A stretch of DNA of 6,805 bases, from NCBI GenBank assembly GCA_002490315.1, contig DLKG01000017.1, positions 1-6,805 on the forward strand, written 5' to 3'. Numbering within the stretch: position 1 is the stretch's first letter; each line of letters opens with the position of its first letter. Made by a program: the position numbers and the translations under genes. This document shows, piece by piece, positions 1 to 6,710 of this stretch. Under the pieces are notes generated by a model. It was given only the letters and a program-made list of their open reading frames with translations. It did no database searches and was not told the DNA's origin. This DNA is from Prevotella sp. UBA7594. Its GTDB lineage: Bacteria; Bacteroidota; Bacteroidia; Bacteroidales; Bacteroidaceae.

Positions 1-522
1 AGCGTTGAGGGTAGGGCAAATCTGACCGAGCTTGGCGTTGTCACAGTGGATTATTCCACTCCAGTGCAACTTGCTCCTGGCGCTCGTCTCCAACTCGTGG
101 ATAGCGACGGAGTTGTGCAGAAAGAGACTGAGGCTACGCTTTCCGACAATGGTAAGATATGGACTGTATCGGCTGATTTCAGTGGCTGCGTGGTAAATGG
201 TGGCTTTTCTCTGTGTATTCCCGAGGCTACTGTTGTCGGCACCGGTTCGGACATAACGGTTAACCGTCGCACACTTATTGCGCTCGATGGCAGTGTCTCG
301 TCGGTAACAGGATTGACGCACCTACAGTCTACCGTTTCATTGAATGGCTCTTTGCTTACCATCAACGGAGTGGAGCCTGGCGACCATGTCGCTATATACG
401 ATGCAACGGGTAAACTTTACCTTCGTACTACATCTACAGCTAACTCGTTAACAGTAGACTTGCCTTCTAAAGGAGTATATATAGTGAAGACCAACGGTAG
501 TGTCGTAAAAGTTGGAATGTAA
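1..522 (+). CDS. C-terminal part of a secreted/surface protein with a T9SS type A-like sorting domain (5' end outside window)
   Basis: The reading frame is open from base 1 to the TAA at 520-522, giving 173 residues with the start lying upstream. The GTG at 46 is internal to this open frame and is not a credible start. The visible part is rich in Ser, Thr, Val and Gly with predicted beta strands. The last ~60 residues (from about SLNGSLLTINGV) follow the pattern of type A C-terminal sorting domains of the type IX secretion system: a strand, then VAIYDATGKLY, a variable turn, then LPSKGVYIVKTNGSVVKVGM. In that family the domain directs export across the outer membrane and is then removed. Assignment to the fold is by motif only. 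The passenger domain and function cannot be told from this fragment. Some gut Bacteroidales carry such domains without a clear T9SS, so export by that route is inference. There is no strong terminator directly after it. Confidence 0.72.
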   Translation, partial: SVEGRANLTELGVVTVDYSTPVQLAPGARLQLVDSDGVVQKETEATLSDNGKIWTVSADFSGCVVNGGFSLCIPEATVVGTGSDITVNRRTLIALDGSVSSVTGLTHLQSTVSLNGSLLTINGVEPGDHVAIYDATGKLYLRTTSTANSLTVDLPSKGVYIVKTNGSVVKVGM

Positions 523-523
523 G

Positions 524-660
524 TAGGGCTACTTTACAGGTTTTGTTATGCAAACGCCATACTGAAGGGGCTGCTCTCGTTAAAAAAACAAATTTTTAGC
601 TTATATATTCTGATTTTACATTATTAATGTGTAATTTTGCACTTCCGTGGAGTAGCCCTA
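524..660. repeat. 10-bp perfect inverted repeat enclosing the tig promoter region
   Basis: TAGGGCTACT at 524-533 is exactly complementary in reverse to AGTAGCCCTA at 651-660. Pairing continues inward less perfectly: 534 and 535 as G·T pairs, then 536, 537 and 539 as Watson-Crick pairs. The left arm begins 1 nt after the stop codon of the upstream gene. The right arm lies just past the predicted tig transcription start. The enclosed sequence is AT-rich and carries the promoter. A shorter AT palindrome (581-586 with 593-598) lies inside. The meaning is unknown: it could be a relic of an inserted element, an invertible segment, or chance. Confidence 0.45.
608..639 (+). promoter_or_regulatory. 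Predicted tig promoter (Bacteroidetes sigma-ABfr type)
   Basis: TAATTTTG at 632-639 is an exact match to the Bacteroidetes -7 element TAnnTTTG. TTCTG at 608-612, 19 nt upstream, is a weak match to the -33 element TTTG. The A+T-rich tract at 581-630 would help promoter activity. The transcription start would fall near 645-648, giving a leader of about 100 nt that is A-rich just before the ATG. The leader shows no Shine-Dalgarno sequence, as is usual in this phylum. Confidence 0.6.
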
Positions 661-745
661 ATCGTGCCGAGCACAAAAACGCACGGTAAGGCATCTCAGA
701 AACAGAATATAATAAGTAAAAACAATAAATACAAACAACGAAGAA

Positions 746-2113
746 ATGAACATTTCATTTGAAAATCCCGACAAAGTGAATGGTCTGTTGACTATCACAG
801 TCGAAGAAGCAGATTTCAAGGACTCTGTCGAGAAGACTCTCAAGGACTATCGTAAAAGAGCTAACATCCCGGGCTTCCGTCCTGGTCAGGCTCCTATGGG
901 TATGATCAAGCGTCAGTTTGGCGCTTCTGTACGCTACGACGCTGTAAACAAGTTCGTTGGCGAGCAGCTCTACAAATACATTAAGGACAACAACATCCAG
1001 ATGCTCGGAGAGCCCCTCCCTTCAGAGAAGCAGGAGACACCTGCCGACATCGAGAAGCCGGCTCCTTACACCTTCGTGTTCGACATCGCTGTCGCTCCGG
1101 AGATCAACATCGAGCTCAACGGCCGCAACAAGATTGACTACTACACAATCAAGGCTGACGACAAGCTCGTAAACGAGCAGATCGAGATGTACCAGGGCCG
1201 TGCAGGCAAGTACGAGAAGGCAGAGGAGTATGATCCGGAGCAGAACGACCTCCTCAAGGGCGACCTCCGCGAGCTCGATGCAGAGGGCAACACTAAGGAA
1301 GGCGGCATCACCGTTGAGGGTGCTGTGCTTATGCCTTCTTATATCAAGGTGGACGAGCAGAAGGACCTCTTCAAGGGTGCCAAGCTCGGCGACATCATCA
1401 CCTTCAATCCCCGCAAGGCTTATCCGGAGGGCGAGGCAGAGATTTCTTCTCTCCTCAAGATCGACCGCGAGCAGGCCAAGACCCTCGAGTCGAACTTCAG
1501 CTATCAGATTACCGAGATTCAGCGCTTCAAGAAGGCTGAGCTGGGTCAGGAGCTTTTCGACCAGGTGTTCGGCAAGGACGAGGTGAAGAGCGAGGAGGAA
1601 TTCCGCAACAAGATCGTGGAGAGCCTCAAGCCGCAGCTCGAGACCAACTCCGACTATAAGTTCATGCTCGACGTGCGTGCATACTGCGAGAAGAAGGTGG
1701 GCGAGCTCACATGGCCTGACGCTCTTCTCAAGCGCGTTATGCTCCTCAACAACAAGGACAAGGGTGAGGACTTCGTGGAGAAGAACTACGCAGAGAGCAT
1801 CAAGCAGCTCGAGTGGCACCTCATCAAGGAGCAGCTCGTGAAGGCACAGAACATCAAGGTTGACGACAACGACATCCGCGAGGCTGCCAAGGAGATGGCC
1901 CGTATGCAGTTCGCTCAGTACGGCATGACAAGCGTGCCCGAGGAGTACATTGACAACTACGCTGGCGAGCTTCTCAAGAAGCGCGAGGCTGTCGACAACT
2001 TCGTAGAGCGTGCCATTGACGTGAAACTCGCCGCCGCCCTCAAGGCAGCTGTTACGCTCAACAACAAGGAGGTGACACTCGACGAGTTCAACGAGATGAT
2101 GAAGGAGAAGTAA
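746..2113 (+). CDS. tig: Trigger factor, ribosome-associated chaperone
   Basis: Trigger factor binds the ribosome near the exit tunnel and shields nascent chains in the cytosol. The protein is 455 residues, a little longer than the 432 of E. coli. Residues 1-118 form the ribosome-binding N-terminal domain, with the signature loop GFRPGQAP at 43-50. E. coli has GFRKGKVP at the same numbers, so Phe44 and Arg45 are kept while both lysines are lost. The region from about 155 to 258 sits where the FKBP-like peptidyl-prolyl isomerase domain lies (GDLRELDAEG, then FKGAKLGDIITF), but it is very divergent, and isomerase activity should not be assumed. Residues 262-455 are the helical, charged C-terminal arms that form the chaperone cradle. 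The ATG at 746 is chosen because family homology begins there (MNISFENPDK). The gene has its own promoter and is followed by terminators, so it is probably monocistronic. Confidence 0.96.
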   Translation: MNISFENPDKVNGLLTITVEEADFKDSVEKTLKDYRKRANIPGFRPGQAPMGMIKRQFGASVRYDAVNKFVGEQLYKYIKDNNIQMLGEPLPSEKQETPADIEKPAPYTFVFDIAVAPEINIELNGRNKIDYYTIKADDKLVNEQIEMYQGRAGKYEKAEEYDPEQNDLLKGDLRELDAEGNTKEGGITVEGAVLMPSYIKVDEQKDLFKGAKLGDIITFNPRKAYPEGEAEISSLLKIDREQAKTLESNFSYQITEIQRFKKAELGQELFDQVFGKDEVKSEEEFRNKIVESLKPQLETNSDYKFMLDVRAYCEKKVGELTWPDALLKRVMLLNNKDKGEDFVEKNYAESIKQLEWHLIKEQLVKAQNIKVDDNDIREAAKEMARMQFAQYGMTSVPEEYIDNYAGELLKKREAVDNFVERAIDVKLAAALKAAVTLNNKEVTLDEFNEMMKEK

Positions 2114-2114
2114 A

Positions 2115-2161
2115 AAAACGAAGGCGTGTCAAGACTTCCTTTTGGCACACACTCTCGTTTT
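2115..2161 (+). terminator. Imperfect terminator-like hairpin just after tig
   Basis: Bases 2115-2129 pair with 2147-2161. The outer part is AAAACGA with TCGTTTT, the inner part GTGT with ACAC, with one G·T pair and two mismatches between (2122/2154 and 2125/2151). The loop is about 17 nt. The outer A/T arm gives a short U run on the transcript, with a further TTTT at 2167-2170. It would be weak alone and probably acts with the stronger hairpin that follows. Confidence 0.45.
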
Positions 2162-2183
2162 CAGAGTTTTATAAATAGTACAG

Positions 2184-2230
2184 GCCGCCTGCAGGTGAAT
2201 AAGAAAATCACTTGCAGGCGGCTTTTTCTT
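2184..2230 (+). terminator. Strong intrinsic terminator between tig and clpP
   Basis: A 15-bp stem forms between 2184-2198 (GCCGCCTGCAGGTGA) and 2208-2222 (TCACTTGCAGGCGGC), with a single G·T pair at 2194/2212. The loop is 9 nt of A-rich sequence, and TTTTTCTT follows at 2223-2230. This is a textbook rho-independent terminator for tig. It separates tig from the clpP promoter 45 nt downstream. Confidence 0.93.
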
Positions 2231-2274
2231 GCAGAAAAATGCCTGCAGATAACGACAGTTTTCCACTTTTTTTG

Positions 2275-2282
2275 TATCTTTG
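2275..2282 (+). promoter_or_regulatory. Predicted clpP(-clpX) promoter, -7 element
   Basis: TATCTTTG is an exact TAnnTTTG match, located between the tig terminator and clpP. I find no good TTTG -33 element at the usual spacing. The start would be near 2289, giving a leader of about 45 nt that is A/T-rich and has no Shine-Dalgarno sequence. No heat-shock (CIRCE or HrcA-type) inverted repeat was seen here. Confidence 0.55.
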
Positions 2283-2333
2283 TAAATAGATACACTTTTT
2301 CCGAACAGAAATAAATACATTTAGAACAAAAAT

Positions 2334-2996
2334 ATGAACGACTTCAGAAAATTTGCAACAAGCCGAGGCGTCAGTGGAATGGTGCTCGACGACGTTATAA
2401 AGGCACAGGCGCAGTACCTCAACCCCTACATCCTTGAGGAACGCCAGCTCAACGTCACGCAGATGGACGTCTTCTCGCGCCTCATGATGGACCGCATCAT
2501 CTTCCTCGGCACCGAGATCAACGACTACACCGCCAACACCCTCTCCGCACAGCTCCTCTACCTCGACTCCGTAGACCCGGGCAAGGACATCTCCATCTAC
2601 ATCAACTCTCCCGGCGGAAGCGTGACAGCAGGTCTTGGCATATACGACACCATGCAGTTTATCACCTCCGACGTGGCGACGATGTGTACGGGCATGGCGG
2701 CGTCTATGGCTGCCGTGTTGCTCGTGGCAGGACAGGAAGGCAAGCGCTCCGCTCTCAAGCATAGCCGCGTCATGATACACCAGCCTCTCGGTGGCGTGCA
2801 GGGCCAGGCGTCAGACATCGAGATTGAGGCACGCGAGATACAGAAGTTCAAGAAGGAACTCTACACCATCATCTCCGAACACTCGCACACGCCGTTCGAC
2901 AAGGTGTGGGCAGACTCCGACCGCAACTACTGGATGACAGCAGAGGAGGCAAAGGAGTACGGAATGATCGACCAAGTAATGATCAGAAAGAAATAA
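2334..2996 (+). CDS. clpP: ATP-dependent Clp protease proteolytic subunit (serine peptidase, family S14)
   Basis: ClpP forms a double-ring tetradecamer that degrades unfolded chains delivered by ClpX in the cytosol. The 220 residues cover the complete S14 fold. The N-terminus is about 13 residues longer than in E. coli before the conserved [15 protein letters not shown] stretch. The oxyanion-loop motif is [10 protein letters not shown] at 91-100. The nucleophile is Ser124 in GMAASMAA (120-127), and the base is His149 in MIHQPLGG (147-154). Aligning the C-terminal part with E. coli and B. subtilis ClpP (RDTERDRF and RDTDRDNF against ADSDRNYW) puts Asn198 (codon AAC at 2925-2927) where the catalytic Asp normally sits. 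Asp194 and Asp196 are nearby but align elsewhere. The ATG at 2334 begins the family-typical MNDFRKFA. clpX follows after 17 nt, so the two are almost certainly co-transcribed. Confidence 0.96.
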   Translation: MNDFRKFATSRGVSGMVLDDVIKAQAQYLNPYILEERQLNVTQMDVFSRLMMDRIIFLGTEINDYTANTLSAQLLYLDSVDPGKDISIYINSPGGSVTAGLGIYDTMQFITSDVATMCTGMAASMAAVLLVAGQEGKRSALKHSRVMIHQPLGGVQGQASDIEIEAREIQKFKKELYTIISEHSHTPFDKVWADSDRNYWMTAEEAKEYGMIDQVMIRKK

Positions 2997-3013
2997 AATT
3001 CCAAGAGAATAAA

Positions 3014-4249
3014 ATGCCAAAGAAAGTATGCAGCTTCTGTGGAAGAAGCGAGAAAGACGTCAACTTCCTCATCACCGGTCTCAACGGCTTCATCTGCGAC
3101 CAGTGCGCACAGCAGGCTTATCAGATCGTGCTTGAGGCAGGCTTCGGACCCGAAGGGACGCGCAAGAACGACGACAAGTTTGCCCTCTCACTCACCGACG
3201 TGCCAAAGCCTACTGAGATAAAGAAATACCTCGACGAGTACATCATCGGGCAGGACGACGCCAAGAAATACCTCTCTGTAGCCGTCTACAACCACTACAA
3301 GCGTCTCCAGCAGCACTCCGACGGCAAGGACGACGACGGCGTGGAGATTGAGAAGAGCAACATCATCATGGTGGGCTCCACCGGAACCGGCAAGACCCTC
3401 CTCGCACGCACAATTGCCAAACTGCTGAAAGTGCCGTTCACCATCGTCGACGCCACCGTCTTCACCGAGGCTGGCTACGTGGGCGAGGACGTGGAGAGCA
3501 TCCTCTCGCGACTGCTCCAAGTGGCCGACTACGACGTGGCTGCCGCCGAGCGCGGCATCGTCTTCATCGACGAGATCGACAAGATTGCACGCAAGGCCGA
3601 CAATCCGAGCATCACGCGCGACGTGAGCGGCGAGGGCGTGCAGCAAGGCTTGCTCAAGCTCCTTGAGGGCACGATGGTCAACGTGCCGCCAAAGGGAGGA
3701 CGCAAGCACCCCGACCAGGACTACATCCATGTCGACACGCGCAACATCCTCTTCATCTGTGGCGGAGCCTTCGACGGCATCGAGCGCAAGATTGCACAGC
3801 GACTGAACACGCACGTCGTAGGATTCAACTCCGTGCAGAACGTGCGCCATCTCGACAAGGGCAACCTCATGAAGTATATCCTTCCGCAAGACCTCAAGTC
3901 GTTTGGCCTCATTCCTGAAATCATCGGTCGCCTTCCGGTGCTCACCTATCTCAACCCGCTCGACCGCGACGCCCTTAGGCGCATTCTTGTCGAGCCGAAG
4001 AACTCTATCATCAAGCAATACTGCAAACTGTTCGAGATGGACGGCATAAAGCTTGAGTTCACCCCAGAGACCTACGACTTCATCGTCGACAAGGCCGTAG
4101 AGTACAAACTCGGTGCGCGCGGACTGCGCTCCATTGTGGAGTCGATTGTTATGGACGCCATGTTCGAGGCTCCTTCGGAGAAAATCGACACCTTCACCGT
4201 TACTCTCGACTACGCCAAGAAACAGCTTGAGAAGGCAAACCTGAAATAA
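3014..4249 (+). CDS. clpX: ClpX, AAA+ unfoldase subunit of the ClpXP protease
   Basis: ClpX is a hexameric ATPase that recognises substrates, unfolds them and threads them into ClpP. The 411-residue protein begins at the ATG at 3014. That start gives the family's N-terminal zinc-binding domain (Cys6, Cys9, Cys28, Cys31) right at the terminus. An upstream in-frame ATG at 2906 would overlap clpP by 91 nt and add 36 unrelated residues. Landmarks are the Walker A motif GSTGTGKT (121-128), pore loop GYVGED (154-159), Walker B VFIDEIDK (183-190), pore-2 loop GGRKHP (228-233), the ClpP-docking loop as VGF (269-271, IGF in E. coli), arginine finger region [11 protein letters not shown] (298-308, Arg306), and sensor II GARGLRS (367-373, Arg369). 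Every catalytic motif is present and no frameshift is seen. It sits 17 nt after clpP in one operon. Confidence 0.97.
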   Translation: MPKKVCSFCGRSEKDVNFLITGLNGFICDQCAQQAYQIVLEAGFGPEGTRKNDDKFALSLTDVPKPTEIKKYLDEYIIGQDDAKKYLSVAVYNHYKRLQQHSDGKDDDGVEIEKSNIIMVGSTGTGKTLLARTIAKLLKVPFTIVDATVFTEAGYVGEDVESILSRLLQVADYDVAAAERGIVFIDEIDKIARKADNPSITRDVSGEGVQQGLLKLLEGTMVNVPPKGGRKHPDQDYIHVDTRNILFICGGAFDGIERKIAQRLNTHVVGFNSVQNVRHLDKGNLMKYILPQDLKSFGLIPEIIGRLPVLTYLNPLDRDALRRILVEPKNSIIKQYCKLFEMDGIKLEFTPETYDFIVDKAVEYKLGARGLRSIVESIVMDAMFEAPSEKIDTFTVTLDYAKKQLEKANLK

Positions 4250-4265
4250 AAGTATATTGGAGTTG

Positions 4266-4352
4266 ATGGAACTTATTGGTAGTTAGCCTGCATACGACAG
4301 GCACGAAGATGGCGGACGCGAGCGTAGCGGGCTAACTTCCATTAACTTCTGT
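4266..4352. repeat. Large imperfect palindrome between clpX and recQ
   Basis: The core arms 4269-4288 and 4330-4349 match in 17 of 20 positions, including a perfect 8-bp AGTTAGCC/GGCTAACT (4281-4288 with 4330-4337). Pairing can be extended outward to 4266/4352 and inward to 4291/4327 with some G·T pairs. The 35-nt loop contains near-palindromic ACGCGAGCGT (4316-4325). A competing small hairpin, GCCTG (4286-4290) with CAGGC (4297-4301), uses part of the left arm. No T run follows the right arm, so it is not a standard intrinsic terminator. It takes up most of the 127-nt clpX–recQ gap and resembles an intergenic palindromic repeat or a very small non-autonomous element. Copy number is unknown. 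Confidence 0.6.
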
Positions 4353-4376
4353 ATATCCAAGAAAAATCTTATTACT

Positions 4377-6551
4377 ATGACTGGGACAATTAACCTCAAC
4401 GAAAAACTCAAACACTACTTCGGCTTCGACTCTTTCAAGGGCGAGCAGGAAGCCATCATACGCAATCTTCTTGACGGCAACGACACCTTTGTGCTCATGC
4501 CGACAGGAGGAGGAAAGAGCTTGTGCTATCAGTTGCCGTCACTCATTATGGACGGCACGGCAATTGTCGTGTCGCCGCTCATAGCGCTGATGAAGAACCA
4601 GGTGGATGTCGTCAATTCGCTCACGGAGGAAAACGGACTTGCCCACTATCTCAACTCATCGCTCAACAAGGCTGCCGTGCAGCAGGTGTACAACGACGTG
4701 CACAGCGGACGCACCAAACTGCTCTACGTGGCGCCGGAGTCGCTCAACAAGGAGGAGAATCTCGCGTTCTTCCAGTCGTTCCCAATCTCTTTCTATGCCG
4801 TTGATGAGGCTCATTGCATCTCCGAATGGGGACACGACTTCCGTCCGGAATACCGCAACATACGCCCGACCATCAACAAGATAGGCAACGCCCCGGTCAT
4901 AGCTCTCACCGCTACCGCCACCGACAAGGTGCGCATGGACATAAAGAAAAGCCTCGGCATCACCGATGCGCGGGAGTTTAAAAGCTCCTTCAACCGTCCC
5001 AACCTCTACTACGAGGTACGCCAGAAGACGAAGGACATCGACCGACAAATCATAAAGTTCATCAAACAGCATCCCGGAAAGAGCGGCATCATCTACTGCA
5101 TCTCGCGCAAGAAGGTGGAGGAACTCGCTGCCGTGCTCAAGGCCAACGAGATAAAGGCGGCGCCCTATCACGCCGGACTCGACTCTGCCACGCGCTCGCA
5201 GACGCAGGACGACTTCCTCATGGAGCGCATCGACGTCATCGTCGCCACCATTGCTTTCGGCATGGGCATCGACAAGCCCGACGTGCGATTCGTAATCCAT
5301 TACGACATTCCGAAGAGCCTTGAGGGCTACTATCAGGAGACGGGTCGCGCCGGACGCGACGGCGGAGAGGGTATCTGCCTGGCGTTCTACGCCTACAAGG
5401 ACTTGCAGAAACTGGAGAAGTTCATGGAAGGAAAACCCGTGGCTGAGCAGGACATCGGACGCCAGCTCCTGCAGGAGACGGCAGCCTACGCTGAGTCGTC
5501 GGTGTGCCGCCGCAAGGTGCTCCTCCACTATTTCGGAGAGGAATATCCCCACGACAACTGTGGCAACTGCGACAACTGCAAGCACCCGAAGGTGAAGCGC
5601 GACGGCAAGGAGGCTCTGCTCATCGTACTGCGCTCCATCATCGCCGTCAAGGAGGCGTTCAGGCAAGACTACATCATAGACTTCGTGAAGGGACGCGCCA
5701 CTGACGACATCGTCTCCCACCATCATGACAAGCTTGAGGACTTCGGAGCCGGCGAGGACATGCCGGCAAAGATGTGGAACCCCGTGATACGCCAGGGTAT
5801 GATAGCTGGCTATATCCACAAGGACATCGAGAGCTACGGATTGCTGAAGGTGACGGCGGCAGGCAGACGCTACCTTAAGAATCCCGTTGACTTCACATAC
5901 GTTGAGGACACTGACTTCAGCGAAGCCGCCGACGATGAGACGGAGACAACGGTCTCTGCCCTCGACCCTACACTCTATTCAATGCTCGTCGACCTGCGCA
6001 AGCGCGTGGCACACAAGCAGAACCTCCCTGCCTACGTCATCTTCCAGGACGTGTCGCTTGAGCAGATGGCGACGATGTATCCCGTCTCCGTTGAAGACCT
6101 GCGCAACATTCAGGGGGTTGGCGTGGGAAAGGCCAACAGATATGGCAAGCCTTTCTGCGAACTTATCAGCCGCTACTGCAAGGAGAACGAGATAGAGCGG
6201 CCTGAGGAGCTCTTCGTGCGCACTGTAGCAAAGGACTCCATGAAAAAGGTAAAGATAATACAATACATCGACCGGCGTATGCCGCTCGACGACATCGCTT
6301 CCGCGCTCAATCTTGACTTCGACGAACTGCTTGGCGACCTTGACTCTATCGTCTATAGCGGCACGAAACTCAACATCGACTACTTCCTTGAGGATGTTAT
6401 GGACGACGACCAGATAGATGACATCTACGAGTACTTCCGCGAGTCGGACACGGACAGTATAGAAGCTGCCGTGGAAGAGCTTGGTGGTGACTATGAGGAG
6501 AACGAGATTAGGCTTGTGAGGATAAAGTTCCTCTCGGAGCAGGCCAACTAA
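4377..6551 (+). CDS. recQ: ATP-dependent DNA helicase RecQ
   Basis: RecQ is a 3'-to-5' DNA helicase that acts in recombinational repair and stalled-fork processing. The 724 residues show motif 0 (LKHYFGFDSFKGEQ, 11-24), Walker A MPTGGGKS (41-48), DEAH box and aromatic-rich loop (143-159, DEAHCISEWGHDFRPEY), motif III ALTATAT (176-182), and motif VI QETGRAGRDG (320-329). Zinc ligands are Cys377, Cys395, Cys398 and Cys401. An RQC winged-helix region follows (about 405-505, with WNPVIRQGMIAGYI and YGLLKVTAAG), then an acidic linker (510-528). The HRDC domain is at about 530-604. About 120 further residues are absent from the 609-residue E. coli protein; they look helix-turn-helix-like (IIQYIDRRMPLDDIASALNL), then strongly acidic, and resemble the C-terminal HTH extension of Bacteroidetes RecQ. 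It lies 127 nt after clpX with no convincing promoter between, only TATATTGG (4253-4260, one mismatch to the -7 consensus), so read-through from clpPX is possible. Confidence 0.95.
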   Translation: MTGTINLNEKLKHYFGFDSFKGEQEAIIRNLLDGNDTFVLMPTGGGKSLCYQLPSLIMDGTAIVVSPLIALMKNQVDVVNSLTEENGLAHYLNSSLNKAAVQQVYNDVHSGRTKLLYVAPESLNKEENLAFFQSFPISFYAVDEAHCISEWGHDFRPEYRNIRPTINKIGNAPVIALTATATDKVRMDIKKSLGITDAREFKSSFNRPNLYYEVRQKTKDIDRQIIKFIKQHPGKSGIIYCISRKKVEELAAVLKANEIKAAPYHAGLDSATRSQTQDDFLMERIDVIVATIAFGMGIDKPDVRFVIHYDIPKSLEGYYQETGRAGRDGGEGICLAFYAYKDLQKLEKFMEGKPVAEQDIGRQLLQETAAYAESSVCRRKVLLHYFGEEYPHDNCGNCDNCKHPKVKRDGKEALLIVLRSIIAVKEAFRQDYIIDFVKGRATDDIVSHHHDKLEDFGAGEDMPAKMWNPVIRQGMIAGYIHKDIESYGLLKVTAAGRRYLKNPVDFTYVEDTDFSEAADDETETTVSALDPTLYSMLVDLRKRVAHKQNLPAYVIFQDVSLEQMATMYPVSVEDLRNIQGVGVGKANRYGKPFCELISRYCKENEIERPEELFVRTVAKDSMKKVKIIQYIDRRMPLDDIASALNLDFDELLGDLDSIVYSGTKLNIDYFLEDVMDDDQIDDIYEYFRESDTDSIEAAVEELGGDYEENEIRLVRIKFLSEQAN

Positions 6552-6566
6552 TCCTCCTCAACTGCA

Positions 6567-6597
6567 ATAAACGTTTATGCGGGCTGTAAGCGCAGCC
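6567..6597. repeat. 12-bp perfect palindrome followed by a small hairpin, just after recQ
   Basis: ATAAACGTTTAT at 6567-6578 is a perfect palindrome. Four bases on, GGCTG (6582-6586) can pair with CAGCC (6593-6597) across a 6-nt loop. The sequence after it (TACTCTTCATATT) is only mildly T-rich, so this is at best a weak terminator for recQ. The palindrome could equally be a protein-binding site or chance. Confidence 0.35.
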
Positions 6598-6629
6598 TAC
6601 TCTTCATATTGGGGTATACGGTAATGACG

Positions 6630-6693
6630 CAACGCGCCCTGCAAGGGCAAAAGCTTAAACCAATTAATGCTTTTGCCCTTGCAGGGCGCGTTG
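6630..6693. repeat. Perfect 25-bp hairpin with nested palindromes
   Basis: Bases 6630-6654 are an exact reverse complement of 6669-6693, leaving a 14-nt A/T-rich loop. Each arm is itself a small hairpin: GCCCT-gca-AGGGC at 6636-6648 and GCCCT-tgc-AGGGC at 6675-6687. It could be drawn as one long stem or as two short ones. TTGTTTGAT follows, a poor U tract. It may end recQ transcription from either direction, but length, perfection and nesting fit an intergenic palindromic repeat better. This stretch and the next contain no gene that I can support. Confidence 0.85.
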
Positions 6694-6710
6694 TTTGATA
6701 TGACCTTTAT

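Noticed and set aside
46..522. A separate small gene starting at GTG 46
   Set aside because: The frame stays open to base 1 with continuous protein-like sequence, so this is the end of a longer gene.
1022..1819. A 265-codon open frame on the - strand inside tig
   Set aside because: It is antisense to trigger factor, Leu/Val/Glu-rich with no recognisable domain, and without its own promoter signal.
2126..2314. A 62-codon frame in the tig–clpP intergenic region
   Set aside because: It runs through the strong terminator hairpin and the clpP promoter and has no plausible protein character.
2208..2780. A 190-codon - strand frame spanning the tig–clpP gap and the start of clpP
   Set aside because: It covers the terminator and clpP promoter and opposes an intact clpP. 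Its Val/His/Asp/Glu-rich product shows no domain.
3188..4018. A 276-codon open frame on the - strand inside clpX
   Set aside because: It is antisense to an intact ClpX and has the same codon-bias composition, with no motif.
2906..4249. Longer ClpX from an upstream ATG inside clpP
   Set aside because: The extra 36 residues do not belong to ClpX and simply read the end of clpP in another frame. The zinc domain begins directly after the ATG at 3014.
4656..5819. A 387-codon open frame on the - strand inside recQ
   Set aside because: It lies wholly antisense to an intact, motif-complete recQ. Its low-complexity Leu/Val/His/Glu-rich product is typical of a shadow created by the codon bias of the + strand gene.
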